From positions 1-7,267 of the forward strand of contig JADGOF010000105.1 in assembly GCA_017883105.1 (NCBI GenBank): DNA of 7,267 bases. The letters are read 5' to 3'. Shown one piece after another: positions 1 through 6,147 of this stretch. The notes under the pieces were generated by a model. The model made no database searches. It worked only from the letters and a program-made list of their open reading frames with translations, and had not been told where the DNA came from. A program made the translations under genes and the position numbers. Each line of letters opens with the position of its first letter. Position 1 is the stretch's first letter. The DNA is from Acidimicrobiales bacterium. GTDB lineage: Bacteria; Actinomycetota; Acidimicrobiia; Acidimicrobiales; RAAP-2.

Positions 1-1
1 G

Positions 2-667
2 TTCATCGCCGCGCGCCACCGGCACTGGGTGCTGGCCGGCCTGGTGGCGGCCGGGGCGTTCATGACCAAGTACTACTTCGCCATCGTGGTGGTCGCCCTA
101 CTGGTCGAGGTATGGGAGGCCCGGTCGGGGAGTAGCGGGCAGGCGGTGCCACGGCGCCGCTCCCTCGGGTGGGCGGCAGAGGTCGTCGCCCCGACGCTGG
201 CCGCAGGCATCGCCTGGATGGTCTTCTCGGCCCACCGCTACGGCGACGCCCTGGCCTTCGTCCACGTCCAGTCCCTGTGGGGCCGCCACCTCGCCTTTCC
301 GTGGACCTTGGCCTGGACAACCGCCGGCGACCTGGTCCATCTGCGATTCTTGGACACGGGCACGGCCAGCGTGATGGAGCTGTTCGACGCGGTGACCGTC
401 CTCCTCCTGGTCGTCGTGGCGGTCTACTCGTTCCTGCGGGTGCGGCGGTCGTACGGGATCATGTTGGGACTGGCGGTGTGCATCTTCACCTTCCAATCCA
501 TCCTCTACAGCGAGACGCGCGAAGTACTGGCGCTGTTCCCCCTGTTCATCGGAGGTGCCCGGTGGGTGGACCGGCACCCCTGGAGGGAACGGGCCGTCCT
601 GGCCCTCTTCATCCCGGCCAGCTACTTCCTCATTTCGCGCTTCGTGACGGGTCGATTCGCCGGCTAA
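2..667 (+). CDS. PIG-V-like mannosyltransferase family membrane protein, C-terminal part (5' end outside window)
   Basis: The frame is open from the first bases of the window, so the N-terminus and the usual luminal/periplasmic catalytic loop are missing; 221 residues are visible. Hydrophobic segments lie at about residues 10-35, 58-76, 127-145, 153-170 and 197-213, separated by basic loops, so this is a multi-pass membrane protein. The stretch QSLWGRHLAFPW (about 90-101) and the segment SETREVLALFPLF (about 170-182) near the C-terminus resemble the conserved motifs of bacterial PIG-V-like proteins, which are GT-C enzymes thought to transfer mannose from a polyprenyl-phosphate donor. The Lys-Tyr-Tyr in the first segment is not diagnostic. 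An internal GTG at base 29 is not the start. The stop overlaps the stop of the convergent VOC gene by 4 bases. A different GT-C family (for example GT39 or GT87) is the main alternative. Membrane protein: sure; family: moderately sure. Confidence 0.65.
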   Translation, partial: FIAARHRHWVLAGLVAAGAFMTKYYFAIVVVALLVEVWEARSGSSGQAVPRRRSLGWAAEVVAPTLAAGIAWMVFSAHRYGDALAFVHVQSLWGRHLAFPWTLAWTTAGDLVHLRFLDTGTASVMELFDAVTVLLLVVVAVYSFLRVRRSYGIMLGLAVCIFTFQSILYSETREVLALFPLFIGGARWVDRHPWRERAVLALFIPASYFLISRFVTGRFAG

Positions 668-1434
668 GCGGATGCCAGAGCGATCACCGCGAAGATCGCT
701 CCCTGGGGATCGGTGAGCACGGAGAACCGGCCAGGCACGATGTCCATCGGCGACACGGTGACCGTGGCACCCAGCTCGGTGGCCCTGGCCACAGTGGCGT
801 CGCAGTCGGCCGTGGCGAAGTAGGTCAGCCAGAAGGACGGAACCTCGGCAGGGACGTCCGCGGGCATGGCCATCATCCCGCCGATCGGCCGCCCGTCGAG
901 GGTCCACTGGGCATAGTCGCCGGCCGGTGTGGCGTTGACGTCGGTCCCCCATCCGAACACGTCGCGATAGAAGGCGGTGGCGGCGGCGGTGTCGCGGGTG
1001 TTCAGTTCGTTCCAGGTGAGGGCACCGGGCTCGTTGATGATCCCCGCTCCCTTGTGGGCCTTTGGCTGCCAGAGGGCGATGGCTGCGCCGGTCGGGTCGG
1101 CGAATACGGCCATGCGGCCCACGTCGAGCACATCCATCGGTTCGACGAACACCATGCCCCCGGCCGACTTCACCTTGGCGATGGTCTGGTCTGCGTCGTC
1201 GACCGAGACATAGGTGGTCCAGGCCGGGGGTTGTCCCTCCATCATGATCGGAGCGCCACCGGCCACCGGGGTGCCACCCAGTTCGAACATGCGGTAACCG
1301 CCGGCCTCTGGTCCCAGCTCGACCGCTTCCCACCCGAACAACGACGAGTAGAAGACGGCCGACGAGGCGAGATCGGGATTGGCCAGATCGACCCACGAGG
1401 GTGTCCCGGGCTGATAGCTCTCGACGGTCGGCAT
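664..1434 (-). CDS. Two-domain VOC (glyoxalase/bleomycin-resistance fold) protein, Rv0577/CFP30B-like
   Basis: This 256-residue protein has two tandem VOC modules, at about residues 10-123 and 136-254. Each begins with a W-[VN]-[DE]-L strand (SWVDL, TWNEL), followed by an FY...LFGW or FYRDVFGW helix, and ends with a DP-[TQ]-GA motif followed by a hydrophobic strand (DPTGAAIALW, DPQGAIFAV). Overall length and wording match the mycobacterial Rv0577 (CFP30B) group, which has been linked to methylglyoxal handling and is found at the cell surface or in culture filtrate. No signal peptide is visible. The reading frame is open 40 codons further upstream, but the ATG at 1434 is chosen because AAGGAG lies 6 bases before it and the homologous proteins begin with a similar short MP-x-Y-x-x-GTP-x-WVDL leader. 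The gene is divergent from the MerR regulator and convergent with the membrane protein. The substrate is unknown; VOC members also include dioxygenases and drug-binding proteins. Confidence 0.9.
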   Translation of the reverse strand: MPTVESYQPGTPSWVDLANPDLASSAVFYSSLFGWEAVELGPEAGGYRMFELGGTPVAGGAPIMMEGQPPAWTTYVSVDDADQTIAKVKSAGGMVFVEPMDVLDVGRMAVFADPTGAAIALWQPKAHKGAGIINEPGALTWNELNTRDTAAATAFYRDVFGWGTDVNATPAGDYAQWTLDGRPIGGMMAMPADVPAEVPSFWLTYFATADCDATVARATELGATVTVSPMDIVPGRFSVLTDPQGAIFAVIALASA

Positions 1435-1440
1435 AACGGA

Positions 1441-1446
1441 CTCCTT
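1441..1446 (-). promoter_or_regulatory. Ribosome binding site AAGGAG of the VOC gene
   Basis: On the minus strand AAGGAG ends 6 bases before the ATG at 1434. It decides this start over an upstream in-frame start at 1554, whose extra 40 residues are basic and unlike the family. Confidence 0.8.
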
Positions 1447-1600
1447 GCGGTGTCGGCCGGCGGCCACGCTGATCGCTCGTCGGAAGCCGGCAGATCGGGT
1501 TTCACACTTAGCCTGACACGAACCGCGCCGAAGCGCTCGGGAGAGAAGAGCCACCTCGATGGCGGTCGACGAGACCTCGGAACGTATCGGGCACTTCCTC

Positions 1601-1606
1601 TAGGAT
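1601..1606 (+). promoter_or_regulatory. Candidate -10 box (TAGGAT) for a leaderless MerR transcript
   Basis: TAGGAT fits the actinobacterial -10 pattern TAnnnT and ends 8 bases before the ATG at 1615. That distance would place the transcription start at or next to the A of the start codon, giving a leaderless mRNA. Consistent with this, no Shine-Dalgarno sequence is present just upstream of the ATG, unlike the other genes here. No clear -35 element is seen. Leaderless genes are common in Actinobacteria; applying that here is inference. Confidence 0.5.
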
Positions 1607-1614
1607 CACTGGCC

Positions 1615-2370
1615 ATGACCGCCACGGGGGGCGCCACGAGATGGCGGATCGACGAACTCGCCAGCCGTGCCGGCGTGCCCGTAGGCACGGTGCGCCTGTA
1701 CCAGCGTGACGGTCTGCTGCCCCCCGGACGCCGAATGGGTCGATCGATGACCTACAGCCTGCACCACTTCGATCGCCTGGCCCGCATCCAACAGTTGAAG
1801 GCGGCCAACTTCACGCTCAGCGCCATCAAGCGCATGCTCGACGCCGGCCAGTTCGTGATGCTCGACCGTGTGCTCGGCACCGATCGGCGACCCCGCAATC
1901 GCCAACAGTTGGTCGAAGAGACCGGCCTCGACGCGACGTTGGTCGACGAGCTTGCATCGTCGGGATTCCTCGCCGGCCCGGAAGAACGGGGCGCTGCTGA
2001 GTACGACGGTGGCGAAGTGAGCGTGCTGCAGGCCATTGCTCAACTCATCGAGATCGGGACGCCCCCGTCGATCCTCTCGGTCGTGCTGCCGCTCTATGTC
2101 GGCCACGTCCGCGCCCTCGAGAGGGATCTGATTGCCGCGTTGTCGGGTGTGACCGACCTGGGTCCCGATCTACCGGCCGACGTCGTGGCGGCCTATGCCG
2201 AGCGAACCGCTCATCACACCGAGGCGTTTCTTTACCGCTGGGACGTGGTGGTCGACTACCTCCATCACCGAATGATCCAGCGTCTGGTTTGGCGGGCACG
2301 CTCATTCGCCGCGGGTGCTGAGAAGATGCGGGCTGTGGCAGAGCCCGGCGGGCCCCGAGGGAGCGGCTGA
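1615..2370 (+). CDS. MerR-family transcriptional regulator with long C-terminal region
   Basis: This 251-residue cytoplasmic DNA-binding protein has an N-terminal MerR winged helix-turn-helix: the HTH is at about residues 12-31 (DELASRAGVPVGTVRLYQ), then the wing (RDGLLPPGRR, then a Tyr at 47) and helices with FDRLARIQQL and FTLSAIKRML (to about 75). The usual R-Y-Y/Y-E of the second helix reads RLYQ. After residue 95 a region with NRQQLVEETGLDATLVDELASSGFL looks like a degenerate second HTH plus wing, then VLQAIAQLIEIGTPPSILSVVLPLY, which parallels the later helices of the first domain. The rest (about 160-240) is helical and may sense a ligand or hold the dimer. Cysteines are absent, so it is not a metal or redox sensor of the classic MerR/SoxR kind. 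Length (about 250) fits a known actinobacterial MerR subgroup, against about 130-150 for the metal sensors. It is divergent from the VOC gene across 180 bases, a common arrangement for a regulator and its target. The ligand is unknown. Confidence 0.9.
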   Translation: MTATGGATRWRIDELASRAGVPVGTVRLYQRDGLLPPGRRMGRSMTYSLHHFDRLARIQQLKAANFTLSAIKRMLDAGQFVMLDRVLGTDRRPRNRQQLVEETGLDATLVDELASSGFLAGPEERGAAEYDGGEVSVLQAIAQLIEIGTPPSILSVVLPLYVGHVRALERDLIAALSGVTDLGPDLPADVVAAYAERTAHHTEAFLYRWDVVVDYLHHRMIQRLVWRARSFAAGAEKMRAVAEPGGPRGSG

Positions 2371-2395
2371 CCGTCCGCCAGGCGCGGTCAGCCGC
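2363..2395. terminator. Strong hairpin between convergent MerR and oxidase genes, probable bidirectional terminator
   Basis: GCGGCTGACCG (2363-2373) is repeated as its exact reverse complement at 2385-2395. Inside, CGC (2376-2378) can pair with GCG (2382-2384) around a CAG loop, giving about 14 base pairs with one 2-base bulge. The MerR stop codon (2368-2370) lies inside the left arm, and the oxidase gene ends 6 bases beyond the right arm. No U-rich tail follows on either strand, so this would be a tail-less terminator of the kind often proposed for high-GC actinobacteria, or an mRNA 3'-end stabiliser. Confidence 0.65.
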
Positions 2396-2401
2396 AACCG
2401 G

Positions 2402-4165
2402 TCAGGGCATGAGTTGGTCGTGGAACGGGCTGGCGAAGACCCGGTGAGGGTCGTAGGAGTCCAGGGTGGCAAGGGCGGCAGACCACCCGTCACCCGAGGC
2501 TTGTCCCGTGGTGTACATCGCCGGGATGGTTGCTCCCAAGGCAGTCGTGTTGGTCCAAGGGGCACTGTTTGTATACGCCCAACCCTTGGACCACTCGAAG
2601 CGGATTCCCGCGTAGGAGCCCGTGTAGTGGGAAAGCATCCACGCCTCGAGCTGGGCGTAGAACTGGTCGGCATACGGAGTTCCGGGAATGGTGAGGGCAT
2701 CGATCCACACCGCGCAGTTCCACGTCGGTTGATCGGGTCGGGGGCGCAGGGCCCCGAGCTGGGGTTGCTGGGCTCCGGTCATGACGACGTCGCTGGTTTG
2801 ATCGAGGCCGGTGACTCGGAACTCGGTCGGACCGTTCATCGGGTACTGGCCGTTGGCGGCGTACTGGCTGACCAGGTTGGTGTAGTAGGTGTAGAAGTCG
2901 TACACCACCTGCTGGATCGAACCGGTGTTGGTCAAGATGGCGTAGCCGTTGGCGGTGACCTGCAAGGTGGTCGGCTTCACATACAACGTCGAGTAGCGCG
3001 ACGGGCCCCAGATGTTGCCGGTTCCCTCGAAGAAGAGGCCAGTGCCGACGGCGGCCATCTCGGCGTTCTCGAATGCCGGCGTTCCCGACGTGACACCTTT
3101 GAGCAGGCTGGCGATGAACTGGGACTCGCCTGTCGACACCGTGTTGGCGAAGGCGTAGTTGTACGGACCCGACACCTTGTTCGACAAGAACGGCTGTGAC
3201 TTGGCAATCTTCCAAACCTTCAGCCATGGCAAGGTCGTGAACGGGAACGAGATGACCTCGACCCTGCCCGACGACAGCACGAGGCTCTGGAACGATTGGG
3301 ACCCGGCGGACGCAGGTGCTGCGAACAGCGTGCTCTGAGGGACCGTCCAGGAGCTGACACACTGGAGATTGACGTCGGCACCGACTTGCAGGGTGACGTC
3401 GGTGACGAATGCCCGGCCCACGTGGACGAGCAGGGGTTTGATGCCGGCATCGCTTCGACTGAACGTCCGGAGCGCGTACTGGCTGGTGGTGGAGTTCCAG
3501 ACCACTGCGGTGAGGGAGAGCACCTGGTTGCTGACCGAACCGTACGTCTTGCCGGAGAGTGCGGTCTCGCCGGTTGCCTTGATGGCGGTGCCGTGGCCGC
3601 CGATGGCCAGCACGCCACCGAGGGTGAGGTCGCCCGGGGCGGGGTTGGCCGTGAGCCCGAGCCCCTTGGCAGCGAGGCTGGACAACAAGGTGTCCATGGT
3701 CACGCCGGTCTGGGCGGTGACGGTGGCTGGTGAGCCAGAGGTGTTGATCGACAGATTGGTCAGGTGCTGGGTGGTGTCGACCAGCAAGTAGTCGCCGCTT
3801 GAGTTGCCCTCGGGCAGGATGAGGGGCGACCAGCCGTGCCCCTTGCCCTTGGGCCGGACTCTCCAGCCGTTGGCATATGCCCAGTTGGCGATGGTCACCA
3901 CATCGGCCGACGTGGCCGGCGCCGCCGTCCACGTCCCATCGATGACGATCTCGCCCGACCAGTTGGTGTACGCCTGCTGGTAGAGGCTGATCGAGGAGGG
4001 AAACCCGGGAGGGGTCGGAATGGTCGCCGCGCCGGCGACAGGGATCCGGAAGGCAGGAGTCCACCCCATCACCCCGGAGGCACCGACCACCGCGGTGCCG
4101 GCTGCAGCCTGAAGAAACGACCTGCGGGAAAGCCCGCGACGCGGCGATGTCTGTTGTTCTTCCAT
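2402..4165 (-). CDS. Tat-exported FAD-linked oxidase, class II cholesterol-oxidase-like (VAO fold)
   Basis: This 587-residue protein begins with a Tat signal: SRRSFLQ (twin Arg 14-15), a hydrophobic stretch to about 34, and likely cleavage near AGA/A (44-47). The mature part starts with PPGFPSSISLYQQAYTNWSGEI, closely like the Brevibacterium sterolicum class II cholesterol oxidase as I remember it. The FAD-binding domain (about 60-265) has RPKGKGHGWSPL; His110 aligns with the histidine that carries FAD covalently in that enzyme. Further FAD-contact motifs are PAPGDLTLGG and GGHGT. The substrate domain (about 266-540) keeps GPTEFRVTGLDQ, where Glu448 and Arg450 match the catalytic Glu/Arg pair, and FEWSKGW, where Glu524 matches another active-site Glu; Glu369 may be a fourth. 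The C-terminus DPHRVFASPFHDQL is typical of the fold. Known members oxidise the 3-beta-hydroxyl of sterols with O2, isomerise the double bond and release H2O2. It appears to lack a loop of roughly 20 residues before VSGPYNY. The substrate could be another lipid alcohol or sugar. Confidence 0.88.
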   Translation of the reverse strand: MEEQQTSPRRGLSRRSFLQAAAGTAVVGASGVMGWTPAFRIPVAGAATIPTPPGFPSSISLYQQAYTNWSGEIVIDGTWTAAPATSADVVTIANWAYANGWRVRPKGKGHGWSPLILPEGNSSGDYLLVDTTQHLTNLSINTSGSPATVTAQTGVTMDTLLSSLAAKGLGLTANPAPGDLTLGGVLAIGGHGTAIKATGETALSGKTYGSVSNQVLSLTAVVWNSTTSQYALRTFSRSDAGIKPLLVHVGRAFVTDVTLQVGADVNLQCVSSWTVPQSTLFAAPASAGSQSFQSLVLSSGRVEVISFPFTTLPWLKVWKIAKSQPFLSNKVSGPYNYAFANTVSTGESQFIASLLKGVTSGTPAFENAEMAAVGTGLFFEGTGNIWGPSRYSTLYVKPTTLQVTANGYAILTNTGSIQQVVYDFYTYYTNLVSQYAANGQYPMNGPTEFRVTGLDQTSDVVMTGAQQPQLGALRPRPDQPTWNCAVWIDALTIPGTPYADQFYAQLEAWMLSHYTGSYAGIRFEWSKGWAYTNSAPWTNTTALGATIPAMYTTGQASGDGWSAALATLDSYDPHRVFASPFHDQLMP

Positions 4166-4171
4166 GATGGG

Positions 4172-4177
4172 TCCTCC
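4172..4177 (-). promoter_or_regulatory. Ribosome binding site GGAGGA of the oxidase gene
   Basis: A purine run reading GGGGGAGGA on the minus strand ends 6 bases before the ATG at 4165. It is the strongest Shine-Dalgarno in the window and fixes the start just before the Tat signal. Confidence 0.8.
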
Positions 4178-4248
4178 CCCGATGACAGGCCGCGGCTTCT
4201 GCCCTCGCCCTCTGAGGTCACACGGTGAAGGTTCGGACGCTCGGAGTC

Positions 4249-4254
4249 AATCTA
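4249..4254 (-). promoter_or_regulatory. Weak candidate -10 box (TAGATT) upstream of the oxidase gene
   Basis: TAGATT on the minus strand fits TAnnnT and lies in the only A/T-rich patch of the 116-base spacer between the dehydrogenase and oxidase genes. It would give a leader of roughly 75-80 bases. No good -35 is present, and the same A/T patch directly follows the dehydrogenase hairpin, so it may instead be the tail of that terminator. Confidence 0.2.
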
Positions 4255-4258
4255 TTTA

Positions 4259-4288
4259 CAACTGACCGCGCGGTAAGGAGGTCAGTTG
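4259..4288 (-). terminator. Stop-codon hairpin, probable terminator of the acyl-CoA dehydrogenase gene
   Basis: CAACTGACC (4259-4267) and its exact reverse complement GGTCAGTTG (4280-4288) form a 9-bp stem with a 12-base loop. On the minus strand the gene's TGA lies inside the first arm, and the second arm is followed by TGTAAATAGATT, an A/T-rich but not U-pure tail. This is the likely end of the SnoaL-dehydrogenase transcript and suggests that the oxidase has its own promoter. Confidence 0.6.
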
Positions 4289-5550
4289 CCGAAGTTCCAG
4301 CTTTGCCCGTCTTCGTAGCGGTGGATGATGTTCTTGGCCATGAGGATCTTGTGGACCTCGTCGGGACCGTCGGCCAGGCGTAAGACCCGGGCGGTGAGAT
4401 ACATCTGGGCCAGCGGGAGATCGTTGCTCACACCCGCCCCGCCCCACACCTGGATGGCCCGGTCGACCACCCGGTGATAGGCGGCTGGTACGAAGACCTT
4501 GATGGCCGAGATGGCGGTGCGGACATCCGGGTCGCCGTTGGTCACCTTCTCGGCGGCGTTGATGGTCATCAGCCGGGCGGACTGCACGTCCATGTAGCTC
4601 TCGGCGATGAACCCCTGGATGAACTGTTTGTCCTTCAGCAGGCCCCCGTGGACCTGACGGACCAGGGTGCGCTCGACCATGAGGTCGAAGGCCCGCCACA
4701 TCTGACCGACCGAGTTCATGCAGTGGTAGACCCGCCCGGCACCGAGCCGGTCCTGAGCGGCCTGGTGGCCCTGGCCAACCAGGCCCAGCGTGTTCTCGAT
4801 GGGGACCCGCACGTCCTCGTACTTGATCTCGCAGTGGTCGGATGTCGAGTGGCCGAAGATGCCGATGCCACGGATGATGTTCACGCCGGCTGTGTCGGTG
4901 GGCACGATGATCTGGGTCATGCTCCCCGGGGTGCCCAGTTCGCCACTCGGGTCGTTGGCCCGGCACATGACGATAAAGAAGTTGGCGTCGATGCCGTTGG
5001 AGGTGAACCACTTGTGCCCGTTGATCACCCAGTGGTCGCCGTCGCGGACGGCTTCGGTCTCGATGGAGCGCGGGTCCGAGCCTGCGTGGTCTGGTTCGGT
5101 CATGGAGAAACCGGACTCCATCTCCCCTTCGATCAGGGGGAGCAGCCATTTGCGTTTCTGCTCTTCGGTGCCGTACTTGACCAGGATGCTGGCATTCCCC
5201 GAGTTAGGTGCGGCGATCCCGAACAGGGTGGCCGCGCCGATGGCGTAGGCGAGGATCTCGTACATGTAGGCGAGGGCCAGGAAGTCGAGGCCCATGCCGC
5301 CGTACTCCTTGGGCAGGTGCGGGGCCCACAGGCCGGCCTGATTGACCTTGGCCTTGATCTCCTCGCGCATCTCGATGCTCTCCCGCCGACCGACCTCGCG
5401 TTCCTCCCCGGTCAGGTCGGTCCCACGGCGTGACCTCCACAGGATCTCCTCGTTGGGCAGGATCTCGTTGTTGATGAAATCAGCGGTCTTCCGGCGGAGG
5501 GCGTTGATGTCGGGATCCAGGCCGGGTATCGGCGTCACGTTGATCGCCAT
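4282..5550 (-). CDS. Acyl-CoA dehydrogenase family protein, ACAD10/11-like
   Basis: This 422-residue cytoplasmic flavoenzyme should oxidise an acyl-CoA at the alpha-beta bond, passing electrons to an electron-transfer flavoprotein. The N-terminal helical domain (about 10-145) contains LPKEYGGMGLDFLAL and the middle beta domain has the signature FSMTEPDHAGSD (148-159) and WVINGHKWFTS (174-184), which bind FAD and substrate. The C-terminal helical domain has RLGAGRVYHCM (268-278) and AIQVWGGAGVSNDLPLAQMY (365-384), then RVLRLADGPDEVH (388-400). These last motifs are characteristic of the ACAD10/11 group. The position of the usual catalytic Glu of medium-chain enzymes is aligned with Asp394 in ADGPDEVH, by my hand alignment. 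Residues 33-63 form a charged stretch (RSRRGTDLTGEEREVGRRE) rather than the usual short linker. The gene lies 89 bases downstream of the SnoaL-like gene on the same strand and ends in a hairpin. The substrate is not deducible; no kinase domain such as that fused in ACAD10/11 is present. Confidence 0.93.
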   Translation of the reverse strand: MAINVTPIPGLDPDINALRRKTADFINNEILPNEEILWRSRRGTDLTGEEREVGRRESIEMREEIKAKVNQAGLWAPHLPKEYGGMGLDFLALAYMYEILAYAIGAATLFGIAAPNSGNASILVKYGTEEQKRKWLLPLIEGEMESGFSMTEPDHAGSDPRSIETEAVRDGDHWVINGHKWFTSNGIDANFFIVMCRANDPSGELGTPGSMTQIIVPTDTAGVNIIRGIGIFGHSTSDHCEIKYEDVRVPIENTLGLVGQGHQAAQDRLGAGRVYHCMNSVGQMWRAFDLMVERTLVRQVHGGLLKDKQFIQGFIAESYMDVQSARLMTINAAEKVTNGDPDVRTAISAIKVFVPAAYHRVVDRAIQVWGGAGVSNDLPLAQMYLTARVLRLADGPDEVHKILMAKNIIHRYEDGQSWNFGN

Positions 5551-5556
5551 TGCGGT

Positions 5557-5562
5557 CTCCTT
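5557..5562 (-). promoter_or_regulatory. Ribosome binding site AAGGAG of the acyl-CoA dehydrogenase gene
   Basis: AAGGAG on the minus strand ends 6 bases before the ATG at 5550, supporting that start. Confidence 0.75.
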
Positions 5563-5639
5563 GTCATGAGTCCAGGTCGTCGCCGCCCATCATGGCCCAG
5601 CGGTGGCGACGCCGTCGGGTCTGGTCGGGGCCGACTGGG

Positions 5640-6059
5640 TCAGGGCTCCAGAAGGCGGTGGAGACGGGTGAGGGTCATGGATGCGATACGCCAACCGTCC
5701 GGTGTCCTGCGGTAGGTCTCGTGATAGTGCCCGTATCCATGCATGTGACGCAACGGACCGTTCTCGGGCCACCAGAGCATGTCCTCCATCGCCCAGATCC
5801 CGGTCGCCTGGGATTCGGAGGTCAGAGTGATCTCCGGCATGTGGCCGTGGTGAACGGTGGTCACCCCGCCGATGGCGTTCTGCAGAAAGGGCAGGAAGTC
5901 GGAGAAAGTGTGCGTCACGCCACCACCCTCGGCGGACATGTCGATGGCCACATCGCTGGTGAAAACGTCGCGCAAGCCGTCCCAGTCCTTGGTGTCCATC
6001 AGTCGGAAATACCGGGCCTTCAGCTGCTTGATCGCCTCGAGATCGTGTCCACCACCCAT
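5640..6059 (-). CDS. SnoaL-like / NTF2-fold small protein
   Basis: This 139-residue protein has the layout of the SnoaL_4/NTF2-like superfamily: an N-terminal helix (LEAIKQLKARYFRLMDTKDWDGLRDVF, about 8-33), a DVAIDM strand, a helix FSDFLPFLQNAI (52-63), and a C-terminal sheet with TVHHGHMPEITL (68-79), GIWAMEDMLWW (88-98), GYGHYHETYRRTPDGWRIASM (108-128). This cone-shaped fold covers scytalone-dehydratase-like, SnoaL-like cyclase and ketosteroid-isomerase-like enzymes, and many binding proteins. Candidate pocket residues are Tyr17, Asp24, His71/His73 and His111/His113; none proves a reaction. A GTG two codons upstream (6065) opens the frame, but GGGGAG lies 7 bases before the ATG at 6059 and only 1 base before the GTG, so ATG is preferred. 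It probably shares a transcript with the acyl-CoA dehydrogenase downstream, since no terminator is seen between them. A dehydratase or hydratase partner role is possible but unproven. Confidence 0.85.
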   Translation of the reverse strand: MGGGHDLEAIKQLKARYFRLMDTKDWDGLRDVFTSDVAIDMSAEGGGVTHTFSDFLPFLQNAIGGVTTVHHGHMPEITLTSESQATGIWAMEDMLWWPENGPLRHMHGYGHYHETYRRTPDGWRIASMTLTRLHRLLEP

Positions 6060-6066
6060 CGTCACG

Positions 6067-6072
6067 CTCCCC
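6067..6072 (-). promoter_or_regulatory. Ribosome binding site GGGGAG that favours the ATG start at 6059
   Basis: GGGGAG on the minus strand is 7 bases from the ATG at 6059 but only 1 base from the in-frame GTG at 6065, so the ATG is the likelier start of the SnoaL-like gene. Confidence 0.6.
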
Positions 6073-6147
6073 GCTTACGCATTCTGCAGACCCATGTGCC
6101 CGACCCCGATGTGCGACGCACGGCTCTCGGGTGGCCGCGGTGTCGTC

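Noticed and set aside
169..1614. Very long plus-strand open frame (733 codons in total) running antisense through the VOC gene into the MerR gene
   Set aside because: Its translation upstream of 1615 is rich in Arg, Gly and Pro and has no recognisable domain; the opposite strand carries a clear VOC protein. Long spurious frames are normal in high-GC DNA, and only the MerR part is real.
2490..4064. Long 524-codon minus-strand frame overlapping the oxidase gene in another frame
   Set aside because: Arg/His/Pro-rich shadow translation without motifs; the oxidase frame has conserved residues along its whole length.
4474..5433. 319-codon plus-strand frame antisense to the acyl-CoA dehydrogenase
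   Set aside because: Composition (Val, Gly, Asp, His rich) is that of an antisense shadow, and the dehydrogenase frame is conserved throughout.
2402..6059. A dedicated sterol-degradation cluster made of the oxidase, dehydrogenase and NTF2-fold (ketosteroid-isomerase-like) protein
   Set aside because: The dehydrogenase is a single long ACAD10/11-like protein, not the paired half-size type used on steroid side chains; the SnoaL-like protein lacks identifiable isomerase residues; and a terminator separates the oxidase. Proximity alone is not enough.
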